Part shown: in pieces, positions 1-7,465 of the stretch
How the letters are laid out: every line of letters starts with the position of its first letter
How positions within the stretch are numbered: the first letter of the stretch is position 1
NCBI GenBank assembly: GCA_905236805.1
Contig: CAJOPH010000072.1
Location: 1 to 42,556 of the forward strand
DNA length: 42,556 nucleotides
Origin: an uncultured Eubacterium sp.
Lineage (GTDB): Bacteria > Bacillota > Clostridia > Lachnospirales > Lachnospiraceae
Direction: 5' to 3'
Translations under genes and position numbers: made by a program
The notes under the pieces: generated by a model
Told to the model about the DNA's origin: nothing
Databases searched by the model: none
What the model saw: only the letters and a program-made list of their open reading frames with translations

Positions 1-20
1 AAAAGCTTTATTGAAAATGC

Positions 21-111
21 AAAAAAAAAATCTATGGAACTGTAGAATAATAAGTTGTGCATATGAACGAAAAGACAAGTCAAAATGTGCAATTTATTGT
101 TCTATAGTTCC
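21..111 (-). terminator. Candidate terminator at the end of the iron/redox operon
   Basis: On the minus strand, 16-nt arms (GGAACTATAGAACAAT at 111-96 and ATTATTCTACAGTTCC at 51-36) pair with two mismatches, both of which can be G-U in RNA. They are followed by ATAGA and then ten consecutive T (plus-strand A-run 30-21). The first arm overlaps the stop codon of the ABC ATPase gene. The loop of about 44 nt is longer than usual, so this is a probable rather than textbook intrinsic terminator. Confidence 0.5.
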
Positions 112-797
112 TATTCATGAGTAATGCTCTTAAGAACCGAAAGCTCCATCGTGTATACCTTATCCGCATACTCTTTTACGCCCTCTTCATGGGTAACAAC
201 AAAAACTCCCGCTCCCTCATCCGCAGCCATCCTAAGAAGGGAAAGTACAAATCCTGTATTTTCGTCATCCAAATCTCCGGTGGGCTCATCCGCAAATATA
301 TAAGAGGGTTTTCTTACCAGGGCCCTCGCTATGGCCATCCTCCTCATCTCTCCGCCGGAAAGCTCCCCGGATGAGACATCCCTCAAATGAGCTATTTGCG
401 TCTTTTCCAACAGCCCTAATGCGTAGTTTTCCGAGTCGTTTTCAAGCTCATCATGGATTAGAAATGGGAGCATCACATTTTCCAGTACCGAAAAGTTTCC
501 CAAGGCGCTTTGTCCCTGGGGAACCACTCCCATCTTTTTTCGCCTCAGGGAGGATTGTTCATCATCAGGCAAAGAATAAATATCGATCCCATCCAAAAAG
601 ACGCACCCCGACGAAGGGGGAAGTATGCCGCATAGCATGTTCAAAAAAGTGGTCTTTCCGCTCCCGGACCTTCCCATCAGGGTGACAAACTCTCCTTCAT
701 TCAATGAAAAATCCGTTTCCTTTACGGCTACGAAGGTATTTGATTTTCCGGTTTTCCTTATGAATCTCTTTGAAATTTTTTTCGCTTCTATTCCCAT
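111..797 (-). CDS. ABC transporter ATP-binding protein (MacB/LolD type)
   Basis: 228 aa cytoplasmic ATPase of the family that energises FtsX-like permeases. Visible motifs: Walker A GRSGSGKTT near residues 42-50, signature LSGGEMRRM, Walker B with IFADEPTGDLDD, and a switch histidine in VVTHEE. It lies directly downstream of an FtsX-like permease, its obvious partner, and is the last gene of the operon. Odd feature: the start ATGGGAATAGAA is the last of five 14-bp tandem copies of the same sequence. The first copy's ATG overlaps the permease stop as TGATG and follows a good Shine-Dalgarno (GAGAGGGG), so the ancestral start was probably translationally coupled and is now 56 bp further away. 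The substrate is unknown; MacB-type machines often act on extracytoplasmic substrates mechanically rather than by import. Confidence 0.9.
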   Translation of the reverse strand: MGIEAKKISKRFIRKTGKSNTFVAVKETDFSLNEGEFVTLMGRSGSGKTTFLNMLCGILPPSSGCVFLDGIDIYSLPDDEQSSLRRKKMGVVPQGQSALGNFSVLENVMLPFLIHDELENDSENYALGLLEKTQIAHLRDVSSGELSGGEMRRMAIARALVRKPSYIFADEPTGDLDDENTGFVLSLLRMAADEGAGVFVVTHEEGVKEYADKVYTMELSVLKSITHE

Positions 798-853
798 GCC
801 CCTATTCCCATGACTCTATTCCCACGCTATTATTCCCATGTTTCTATTCCCAT
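784..853 (-). repeat. Five 14-bp tandem units duplicating a start codon
   Basis: Read on the minus strand, five back-to-back 14-nt units follow the consensus ATGGGAATAGANNC, at 853-840, 839-826, 825-812, 811-798 and 797-784. Four begin with ATG and one with GTG. The last unit is the actual start of the ATPase ORF. The first unit's ATG overlaps the TGA stop of the preceding permease gene. Because 14 is not a multiple of 3, upstream copies are out of frame with the ORF; the first copy, for example, gives a 7-codon peptide. Each unit carries GGGA about 9 nt ahead of the next ATG, which may act as a weak ribosome binding site. Confidence 0.9.
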
Positions 854-2043
854 CAGTTCCCCTCTCTTAATACGGTTCCGGCATCTATTCTGCTAAGCCG
901 TACCGCGCTTATCCCTGCGCTGATGGCCCCCGCCGACACGGACAAGAGGAAAGATCCCACAAAAATCCCCACCAGACTCCCTGCGCCAGGCATAAGGAAA
1001 GGAAGACCCATGAGATCTTCTATCAGTGTCCTAAAAGGCACCATTATCAAAAGACCGAGCAAAGCGCCCAAAAGACCCCCTATGCCTATGAGGATCCCCG
1101 CCTCTTTCATCACCAGGGAAAGAAGCTTTTTCCTTGAGGCTCCAATGACCCTCATTATGGCAAATTCCCTCTTTCGTTCATTGGTGATCATGGCAAACGA
1201 AATGATCATGATCACGGCACACAGGACCCAAAGCGCAACAATAAGAATACCTATCACAGAAGATGTTCCCTTAAGGCTCATCTGGACATCCGTTATCATA
1301 TCATCCGTCTTTACCGCCACTACTTTCCTGACGTGAAGGTTTATGTCATTTAGCACCTCATCTACCGTATATCCTTCCGCTACCTTGATAAGGACACAGG
1401 AAACCACATTGTCAGGATCTACGTCATATAGATTCATCTTTTTTCCCACCGACGATGATATGAGCTCTTTTATGGTCTCCTCGGAAGTATATACGGTAGT
1501 ATCCATGGATGTTCCTGTCTTGTCAAGCTTTGCCACCACACTACAGTCCATGTCATAAAAGGTAAGTGTATCACCGACAAAGGCATTCAGGTCATTTCCC
1601 ACCACGATGTCCATTTTTTCAAGGTCTTTTCCATAGCTTTTTAATATCCAGGGCTGAACCGTAAAGTCGCTTTCGGGTTCTATCCCTATTATTTCCACGG
1701 GTATGGAACAGCAAGAAGAACTTAACGATGCCAGGTAAAACTGCGCGGAAATATTTCCTATGCCATCTAAGGACTTTATCTTGTCATAATATTTTTCATC
1801 CATGTAAAAATAGCCGGTATTTCCCTGGAGAACTATCCCTGAAAGGTTTGCCTTGGTGGTAGCCTCGTAAGGAACTACCATGATGTCAGCCCCCAGTCTG
1901 TCCTCCAGGGAAGAAAAACCATTCTTAAGCGAAAAAATCATAAAAGACCCCGAAAGCACCGCAAAGCTAAGAAGGAAGGATATGAAACAAAGCGCAAAGC
2001 TTCTTAAGGGTTTGTTTTTTATATTGGTAAGATAGATTCTCAT
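853..2043 (-). CDS. FtsX-like ABC transporter permease
   Basis: 396 aa. The layout is MacB/FtsX-like: one N-terminal membrane helix (about residues 12-35), a large extracytoplasmic domain (about 40-260), then three C-terminal helices. The cytoplasmic segment TNERKREFAIMRVIGAS between helices 2 and 3 is the typical FtsX signature that contacts the ATPase. The following gene supplies that ATPase, and the stop overlaps the first ATG of the start-codon repeat. A DUF4418 membrane protein lies 17 bp upstream, a pairing I recall for this permease type. The extracytoplasmic domain contains a Cys-Cys pair (SSCCS). Substrate not predictable from sequence. Confidence 0.85.
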   Translation of the reverse strand: MRIYLTNIKNKPLRSFALCFISFLLSFAVLSGSFMIFSLKNGFSSLEDRLGADIMVVPYEATTKANLSGIVLQGNTGYFYMDEKYYDKIKSLDGIGNISAQFYLASLSSSCCSIPVEIIGIEPESDFTVQPWILKSYGKDLEKMDIVVGNDLNAFVGDTLTFYDMDCSVVAKLDKTGTSMDTTVYTSEETIKELISSSVGKKMNLYDVDPDNVVSCVLIKVAEGYTVDEVLNDINLHVRKVVAVKTDDMITDVQMSLKGTSSVIGILIVALWVLCAVIMIISFAMITNERKREFAIMRVIGASRKKLLSLVMKEAGILIGIGGLLGALLGLLIMVPFRTLIEDLMGLPFLMPGAGSLVGIFVGSFLLSVSAGAISAGISAVRLSRIDAGTVLREGN

Positions 2044-2060
2044 GCTATATTCTTCCCGGC

Positions 2061-2669
2061 TTATTTCTTTTTCTTCCAGTCAGATACGGCCTTTGAGATA
2101 AGGTTTGTCAGGGAGTCTACCACAGCCACGATGATTATGAGCACCGCCATTACTATGACGAATGGCCTCATATACGCATGGCATCTCATATCGGCCATCA
2201 TGCAGAGGTTTATTAGTGTTCCCGGGATAACGGCCATAAGGGCGGCCGTAGGTATCATGGCCAGCGCCAAACCTGTTTTTACCTGCTTCCCGGGGATGAT
2301 AAGGAGAAGAAGGGACTGCAGGATGAGTATGATGCTGACACAAAATACTGCCTCTTGCGCCCAATGGCAGCTCATGATATTATCAGAATTCACGGCGCAT
2401 GCGGAAAAGACAGTCTTTACCCCTGCCATAAGGATGATACTCATGATCAAAAGGGATACTCCAAGTACATATGAAACGGTCTTTTTTCTCTTTGCATCCT
2501 TTGTTTCTTCCTTTTCTTTGACCTCATCTTCGGACACATAGACCTTGGCTTCCTTGGAAAAATCCTTATTATTTTGCCCTTGTTCTTCATTGACAGAGAC
2601 GCTTTTTATGTACTCTTCTTCTGTCCCATCCCCCTGATCTGCGGGAAGATTTTTTTCGTTTTCATTCAT
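2061..2669 (-). CDS. DUF4418 family membrane protein
   Basis: 202 aa. An N-terminal cytoplasmic segment of about 65 residues is strongly charged (E/K rich). About four membrane helices follow. Conserved-looking motifs of the DUF4418 family are visible: VFSAC, MSCHWAQ, IPGTLINLCMM and MRCHAYMRP, so Cys and His lie near the membrane faces. The Shine-Dalgarno AGGAGGTG overlaps the stop of the transglutaminase gene, giving tight coupling. Members of this family are commonly encoded beside FtsX-like permeases and LolD-like ATPases, as here. No function is established to my knowledge. The repeated SCH/RCH motifs would be compatible with metal or redox chemistry, which is inference from context. Confidence 0.75.
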   Translation of the reverse strand: MNENEKNLPADQGDGTEEEYIKSVSVNEEQGQNNKDFSKEAKVYVSEDEVKEKEETKDAKRKKTVSYVLGVSLLIMSIILMAGVKTVFSACAVNSDNIMSCHWAQEAVFCVSIILILQSLLLLIIPGKQVKTGLALAMIPTAALMAVIPGTLINLCMMADMRCHAYMRPFVIVMAVLIIIVAVVDSLTNLISKAVSDWKKKK

Positions 2670-2672
2670 GTT

Positions 2673-3659
2673 TTAACACCTCCTAAACACATGATTTGAC
2701 AAATCAAAAGTGATTCCCGGATGGTTCCGCACTTCGCACTCCCACCGGAGAACAATATAATCATATTTTCCTGTTTGGTATTTATCCGTAAAATCTTTTG
2801 TCAGAAATTCGCCATCCCTTTCGTGGCTTGTGAAATTATTATCAGACTTCAGGTAATAATCATATCCGCCCGTCATTGCGTCCCAGGTAATGTCTGTATT
2901 GTAATACATCCCATCTACCTTTACAAGGTTCCATGAGTGGTATTCCTTTCCGTCATCATACCTGGCCTGCCCTGTCACTATCCTGTTATCTATCCCCGCC
3001 TCCTTGAGCATCCTATAGAAAAGAACGCAAAACCCCTGACAGACGGCGGTTTTTTTCATCAGGGCGTAATAGGCGGTGGATTTTTTGTGGTTGTAGGAAT
3101 TTTGCTTGTGAACTGTGTCATATGATACATTTTCCACTATGTAATCATGGATCCTTCTTACCTTTTGCTCATCCGTCATATCCTCCGTGAAGGAAAATGA
3201 ATCCATGACCTTTTCCACATTCAAGCTTAGTTCTTCTTCCCACAAAGGATAGGAATAATATTTCGGATAGATCTTCAAGAACTTTTTTTGGGGGTCTTTA
3301 TCCTCATATCCATATTCCAGATCATATCCTCCTATCTGGTACTTTAAATAATCCCCTTCGTCAGGCAGATCGCCATAGCTATACGCATCTTCCAACAATG
3401 AATCCGCAAGCTTTGATATTTCGGATATGTCCTTTTTTTCAGAGTAATACCTGACGGTAATATATTCAGAAAAACCTTTGAGTCCCTCCCGTAAAGTATA
3501 TACCACCTTGCTTCCATTTGAAAAATATTCAAAATATTTTTCATCGAGGTACTTATCTTCCGATGAAAGTCCTTTGCTGTCATATGGGGCACCGGAGGAT
3601 GATACTAAAAGGATTGCCGTCATTATAAAAATGATGGTCACCCTAATGGCTTTTTGCAT
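2673..3659 (-). CDS. Secreted transglutaminase-like (papain-fold) protein
   Basis: 328 aa. An N-terminal hydrophobic stretch (about residues 7-24) looks like a signal peptide or anchor, so the protein is probably exported. A transglutaminase-like core occupies roughly 160-280. The catalytic triad is recognisable: Cys in TAVCQGFC (about 207), His in EYHSWNL (about 241) and Asp in YNTDITWD (about 254). In bacteria such domains act as cysteine proteases, peptidoglycan or peptide amidases, or cross-linkers; the sequence does not choose between these. It overlaps the Fe-S subunit gene by 17 nt upstream, and its last codons hold the ribosome binding site of the next gene, so it belongs to the same transcript. 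Its role in an iron/redox operon is unexplained. Confidence 0.8.
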   Translation of the reverse strand: MQKAIRVTIIFIMTAILLVSSSGAPYDSKGLSSEDKYLDEKYFEYFSNGSKVVYTLREGLKGFSEYITVRYYSEKKDISEISKLADSLLEDAYSYGDLPDEGDYLKYQIGGYDLEYGYEDKDPQKKFLKIYPKYYSYPLWEEELSLNVEKVMDSFSFTEDMTDEQKVRRIHDYIVENVSYDTVHKQNSYNHKKSTAYYALMKKTAVCQGFCVLFYRMLKEAGIDNRIVTGQARYDDGKEYHSWNLVKVDGMYYNTDITWDAMTGGYDYYLKSDNNFTSHERDGEFLTKDFTDKYQTGKYDYIVLRWECEVRNHPGITFDLSNHVFRRC

Positions 3660-4332
3660 GTTTTCTCCAGATGGCTATTTTATTTGACCTTGCAAGCAGG
3701 TTGTCGATATTTATCTTCATGGGGCAGATATTCCTGCATGAGAGGGATTTGGCGCATTTATCATATATGTGGGTTTTGTAGTCTTTTGCCCTTTTTTCAT
3801 CATCCTCCTGAATAAACATCCTTGAAAGCGGCACCAAAAAGGCCGTCCCGTAAAAGTCCCCATCATGGTTAAATGAAGGACAGACCTCAAGGCACAGACC
3901 ACACTGGAGGCATTTTAATGACTCATAGGAATCTTCCACCGTGTTTTTTTTATCAAAAGAAGCATAATCTTTTATAAAAGCATCTGTCTCTAAGAGGTTT
4001 TTTTTCAATATGCTCCTATCTACCACGAGATCCTTTATCACGGGAAACTTCCTTAAGGGCTCTATGGTGATTACGCCCTTTTTATAATCCCCAATCTTTG
4101 CAGCGCATGCAAGGGATGGCTTTTGGTTTATCACCATGGCGCAGGCTCCGCATTTTTTCTGGAGGCAGCTGTGTTCAAAAAAGATTTTTCTTTCATCTTC
4201 AAGCCCTTTGTTTATTTCCAAAAGAACCGTGGATATCGCCATGTTAGATTCATCTGTTTCAAACTCAAATTCCTCCCAAAAAGGATCTTTGTTTTTTTCT
4301 TTTTGCCTTAAAATCCGTATCTTATACTTCAT
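3643..4332 (-). CDS. Succinate dehydrogenase/fumarate reductase-type iron-sulfur subunit
   Basis: 229 aa SdhB/FrdB family protein. The N-terminal ferredoxin domain has a [2Fe-2S] motif CX4CX2CX11C (CLQKKCGACA...LAC, about residues 55-76). The C-terminal domain has CLQCGLCLEVCP, then CAKSLSCRNICP, which together supply the cysteines for a [4Fe-4S] and a [3Fe-4S] cluster. It would wire electrons between the flavoprotein encoded just upstream and the membrane heme subunit. Gap to the flavoprotein stop is 5 nt, with a modest ribosome binding site (AAAGGTC). The cluster ligands look complete, so this should be an active electron carrier. Direction of electron flow cannot be read from sequence. Confidence 0.9.
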   Translation of the reverse strand: MKYKIRILRQKEKNKDPFWEEFEFETDESNMAISTVLLEINKGLEDERKIFFEHSCLQKKCGACAMVINQKPSLACAAKIGDYKKGVITIEPLRKFPVIKDLVVDRSILKKNLLETDAFIKDYASFDKKNTVEDSYESLKCLQCGLCLEVCPSFNHDGDFYGTAFLVPLSRMFIQEDDEKRAKDYKTHIYDKCAKSLSCRNICPMKINIDNLLARSNKIAIWRKHAKSH

Positions 4333-4337
4333 GACCT

Positions 4338-5927
4338 TTAATCTATTTCCTGAAGGGAAATGTTTATTTCTTCATCCCTGTATTCTGACACCGTTTTTTT
4401 CCGGTATTCTTCCCTGGTCTTTGGGTAATCGATCCTGTAATGAGCCCCCCTGCTTTCCTTTCGCAAGATGGCTGACTTTATCATGGCTTTTCCCAAGGTT
4501 AGTTTCTTTTTATCCATATTTTTACAGGCTTTTTCTTGAAGAAGCTCCATCTGGTTAAGACCTTCCTGGAGGGAGGATTCATCCCTTACTATGTCAAGAC
4601 ACTTTCTTAGTATTTCACCTGACCTTGCGGATATTTCGGGGTCATCTGTCCCATAGCTTAGGGGCTTTATTTCCTTATCCGAATCCCTCGAAAAATCATC
4701 CCAGGCGTCATTTTCCATGATGGTCTGTGCGGCCCTCTTACCCCCGTATATGGCCCCCATGGTGGAATTCCCCCCCAGCCTGTTTGCCCCATGGTAAAGG
4801 GATGTGGCTTCGCCTGATGCATAGAGGTTTTTTATGTTTGTCCTGTGCATTTCATCCGTGTCTATCCCTCCCATGAAATAATGAATTCCGGGGGATACTT
4901 TGACGGGTGTTTTTTTAGGGTCAATGGATAGGTAATCCATGATCTCATCCCTTAGGTCGGGGAGCTTTTCCTTCCAGGTCTTTTTGGAAAGACCCCTCAT
5001 GTCAAGGTAGATGGGGCTTTCATTTTCCTCATGGGATATAAAATACATCTCCCTCGATACCACATCCCTTGGCATAAGGTTCTTTAGCTCCGGATATTTT
5101 TCTTCCATGAAATAATATGGCTTTTTATCTTTTTCCACATAGAGCCTTCCGCCTTCCCCCCTGGCCGCCTCGGATATAAGGCACCTTTTCCCACTTATAC
5201 CGAAGGTGGTGGGATGGTACTGTATCATCTCAAGGTTTGAAAAACGAACCCCGCAGGAAAAAAGAATGGCCTGTACGAAGGCATTGTTCTGGGTGGTGCC
5301 GGTGGTAAATCCGGGAAACAGGCCGTTTAACCCCCCGCAGGCTATGATCACAGGTCCCCTTAAAAGAATGGGGCTGTGGGAAGGGGCGTATTCATCCGCA
5401 ATCCATGCTCCAAGGCAGGTATCCTTTTTTCCTTCGGGAAAAACAAGCCCCAAAAAGCAATGAGCGGAAAACCTCCTTACAAGCCCCATTTTTTCATATT
5501 TCCTGCACTCATCCGCAAGCGTATTTACAAGAATCCTTCCTGTTGAGCTCTTCGCGTAAGCCGTCCTTCGTTTCTTCTGTCCCCCGAAATACCTTTGCAC
5601 TATGCGCCCGGATTCCATATTAAAGGGCATCCCAATGGAATGGAGGTACTCTATTACCGAAGGGGCGTTTTGGGTAAGGTTTCTTACGGCCTTTGGGTTT
5701 GCAAGATATACCCCGCCTTTCATTGTATCATCGTAATGATCTTCTATGGTGTCTCCATCCCCCATGGTATCAAGGACCGCATTTATCCCTCCTTCCGCAA
5801 GGGTCGACTGGGAACGGTAGGAGTCCTGACGGGAAACAAGGTTTACGTGTATGTTGTGTTCCGCAAGGCTAATGGCGCAAGATAGGCCTGAGAGCCCCGC
5901 CCCTATTATGTTTGCTACCTTATCCAT
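4338..5927 (-). CDS. Fumarate reductase/succinate dehydrogenase-type flavoprotein, non-covalent FAD predicted
   Basis: 529 aa from the ATG at 5927. The track's TTG at 5960 adds 11 residues before MDKVANIIGAG, has no ribosome binding site, and lies deep in the upstream gene. FAD-binding GAGLSGLSCA is at residues 9-18. Catalytic-domain motifs include QYHPTTFG, SEAARGEGG, MPRDVVSREM and GIHYFMGGIDTD, plus the C-terminal GANRLGGNS FAD motif. Key oddity: the segment RSQSTLAEGGIN has Gln40 where SdhA/FrdA proteins carry the His that covalently binds FAD (RSHS..A.GGIN). L-aspartate oxidase (NadB) also lacks this His and is a possible alternative. The adjacent cytochrome b and Fe-S genes favour a membrane Sdh/Frd-like complex. 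The natural substrate may not be fumarate. Confidence 0.85.
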   Translation of the reverse strand: MDKVANIIGAGLSGLSCAISLAEHNIHVNLVSRQDSYRSQSTLAEGGINAVLDTMGDGDTIEDHYDDTMKGGVYLANPKAVRNLTQNAPSVIEYLHSIGMPFNMESGRIVQRYFGGQKKRRTAYAKSSTGRILVNTLADECRKYEKMGLVRRFSAHCFLGLVFPEGKKDTCLGAWIADEYAPSHSPILLRGPVIIACGGLNGLFPGFTTGTTQNNAFVQAILFSCGVRFSNLEMIQYHPTTFGISGKRCLISEAARGEGGRLYVEKDKKPYYFMEEKYPELKNLMPRDVVSREMYFISHEENESPIYLDMRGLSKKTWKEKLPDLRDEIMDYLSIDPKKTPVKVSPGIHYFMGGIDTDEMHRTNIKNLYASGEATSLYHGANRLGGNSTMGAIYGGKRAAQTIMENDAWDDFSRDSDKEIKPLSYGTDDPEISARSGEILRKCLDIVRDESSLQEGLNQMELLQEKACKNMDKKKLTLGKAMIKSAILRKESRGAHYRIDYPKTREEYRKKTVSEYRDEEINISLQEID

Positions 5928-6466
5928 AAAATATAATACCCAATGAAGCCTGCCGCGCAAAACAGCATGACCACCGACAAAACGAACAAAATATCCCCCG
6001 AGTATTTTCTAAGGGAAGGTATCCCCAGGGAAATAAGGAGAGGGTTGATATTTGAAATAATATGAATGGCCAGGCATACAACAAAAACGAGGGAGATGAC
6101 CAGTTCAAAGGAACCAAACAAATTCAACCTGAAAAAACCATCCTCGCTTCTCCCCGCAAATATAAGTACGTGAAAAACCATGAAAAGGATAATGGCAAAT
6201 CCCGAAACCCTCCTTGCCCAAAAGACAAGGTTTTCCCTGAAATAATATACACCGCTTTTTTTTATGGTTCTTAAGGAATCCGCGGTAAGCTTTGCCCCTA
6301 TCAGTATATGGATAAATGCCAGGATCACAAAAAGGTTTGTGGCCACAATAAGCAGCATGCTTCCCCCTTCCATGATATTAAGCATCATGAATGCACCTGA
6401 TATGGCATGAATCAGGAAAGTCAGCATCATAGCCCCCGTGATTATTGAATTTATCCTTCTCATCAT
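5915..6466 (-). CDS. Cytochrome b-type membrane anchor of the Sdh/Frd-like complex
   Basis: 183 aa with five predicted membrane helices and almost no soluble part. Histidines lie inside helices 1 to 4 (His20, His53, His99, His135), the arrangement of di-heme, single-subunit anchors such as Wolinella FrdC, so two b hemes are predicted. It overlaps the upstream gene by 4 nt (ATGA) and the flavoprotein gene by 13 nt, so the subunits are translationally coupled in the order anchor, flavoprotein, Fe-S protein. It would carry electrons across or within the membrane between a quinone, or another carrier, and the cytoplasmic subunits. Assignment rests on topology, histidines and neighbours; similarity to any named family is not obvious by eye. 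Confidence 0.75.
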   Translation of the reverse strand: MMRRINSIITGAMMLTFLIHAISGAFMMLNIMEGGSMLLIVATNLFVILAFIHILIGAKLTADSLRTIKKSGVYYFRENLVFWARRVSGFAIILFMVFHVLIFAGRSEDGFFRLNLFGSFELVISLVFVVCLAIHIISNINPLLISLGIPSLRKYSGDILFVLSVVMLFCAAGFIGYYILWIR

Positions 6467-6969
6467 TTGATCCCTTCTGTTTCGGATACGTCTATTTTAA
6501 TTATGCCGTCTATTCCTTCAAGGGTCTTTGCCCCATACATATCATAATACTCCTTGGACATGATGATGATATCAAACCGCTTAGCTTCCGCCTTTGAAAG
6601 CATCATGGTCGCTTCCTTGATATACACCTTCATCTGGTTTTCGGGAAGGTGGGACATAAAGCTTTCAGCCATGGTCTCTCCCTGCTCATCACCCTTTGCC
6701 ACATAAGCCCTTATGTCCTCAAAGAGAAATGAAATCTCTTCTCCTTTGAAAAAGCAAATCCAGGTCTTTAGGTTATCTTCGTCAGGATGCATGTCTTTAT
6801 TTATAAAGACCACAAATTTTCCCGAAGGCTCATCCAGTGCCACAGATGCCGAAGATACTGCATCCTCCCCCGAAACAAGGGTTTGGAAAAAGGGGGAGGT
6901 AAGAAATGGAACCCCCAGCATTATGAAAAGGGACAAAAAAACAATGATTATATGCTTGATCAGGTTCAT
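6463..6969 (-). CDS. Membrane-anchored protein of unknown function in the redox operon
   Basis: 168 aa, not recognised. One N-terminal hydrophobic segment (about residues 5-30, MNLIKHIIIVFLSLFIML) acts as signal or anchor. The rest is a soluble, mildly acidic domain predicted outside the cell, with alternating strand-like and helix-like stretches (KFVVFINKDM, FDIIIMSKEYY). The only cysteine is in TWICFF, so no obvious heme or Fe-S motif is present. It lies between the FMN-binding lipoprotein (8-nt gap) and the cytochrome b gene (4-nt overlap), which strongly suggests it is an accessory part of that redox assembly. The segment around MSKEYYDMYG faintly recalls solute-binding folds, but I would not assign one. 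Confidence 0.65.
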   Translation of the reverse strand: MNLIKHIIIVFLSLFIMLGVPFLTSPFFQTLVSGEDAVSSASVALDEPSGKFVVFINKDMHPDEDNLKTWICFFKGEEISFLFEDIRAYVAKGDEQGETMAESFMSHLPENQMKVYIKEATMMLSKAEAKRFDIIIMSKEYYDMYGAKTLEGIDGIIKIDVSETEGIK

Positions 6970-6977
6970 AATACATA

Positions 6978-7436
6978 TTATTCTTCTGCCTGGGAGAGGG
7001 CATCTTCCACGGCTTCCTTAAACTCTTCGTAATTGATGGTGGCTCCCGATATGGCGTCAACCCCTGAAAGGGAGCCTGTTTCTACCAGCTGCGCCGCATA
7101 TTCATCGCAGGCGGCCACAGCCTTTTGGGCCTTGGTGTAATAATCCTGGTTTGCCACGGCTCCGCCTTCCTTGCCATATTCTGAATCCTTCAAAGTTCCA
7201 TCCAGCATATAGGTTTGGTAGGTACACTCTGATATCGCACCGTCCTTGACAGTGATATTTACGATGCCGTACCCATTTCCCTCTTCAGAATCATCTTCCC
7301 CCTCTTGCGTATGCTCCTGGCTTTTTCCTTCATAGGATCCATCCACATAAGATTTGGGCTCTGATGAGCCGCAGGCAAAGAAAATACAAGAAGAGATGGC
7401 AACTGTCAATATAAAGGTTAAATTCTTTTTAAGCAT
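6978..7436 (-). CDS. FMN-binding domain lipoprotein, predicted covalent flavinylation
   Basis: 152 aa. A lipoprotein signal peptide ends at IFFAC, giving lipidated Cys22. A short acidic linker follows, then a small FMN-binding domain (PF04205 type, about residues 55-152). The motif DAISGATIN matches the S/T-G-A-S/T site where ApbE attaches FMN through a phosphoester, so Thr133 is the predicted attachment site. No apbE is in the window; it would have to lie elsewhere. Such proteins carry electrons on the outer face of the membrane. The gene follows the ABC ATPase of the iron system and precedes the cytochrome b/flavoprotein genes, so it is the natural bridge between the two halves of the operon. 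The ribosome binding site (AGGAG, 6 nt spacing) supports this start. Confidence 0.88.
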   Translation of the reverse strand: MLKKNLTFILTVAISSCIFFACGSSEPKSYVDGSYEGKSQEHTQEGEDDSEEGNGYGIVNITVKDGAISECTYQTYMLDGTLKDSEYGKEGGAVANQDYYTKAQKAVAACDEYAAQLVETGSLSGVDAISGATINYEEFKEAVEDALSQAEE

Positions 7437-7465
7437 CTGTAACTCCTAAAATCACGCTATGATTT

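Noticed and set aside
784-853. CRISPR-like array
   Set aside because: Units are 14 bp with no spacers and coincide with a start codon, so this is a tandem duplication.
770-1336. 188-aa plus-strand ORF
   Set aside because: It is antisense to the FtsX-like permease and to the start-codon repeat; no ribosome binding site and a composition typical of shadow frames.
4338-5927. L-aspartate oxidase (nadB)
   Set aside because: Length and missing His fit, but translational coupling to a cytochrome b gene and an SdhB-type Fe-S gene, with no nadA or nadC, favours a membrane Sdh/Frd-like complex. Not fully excluded.
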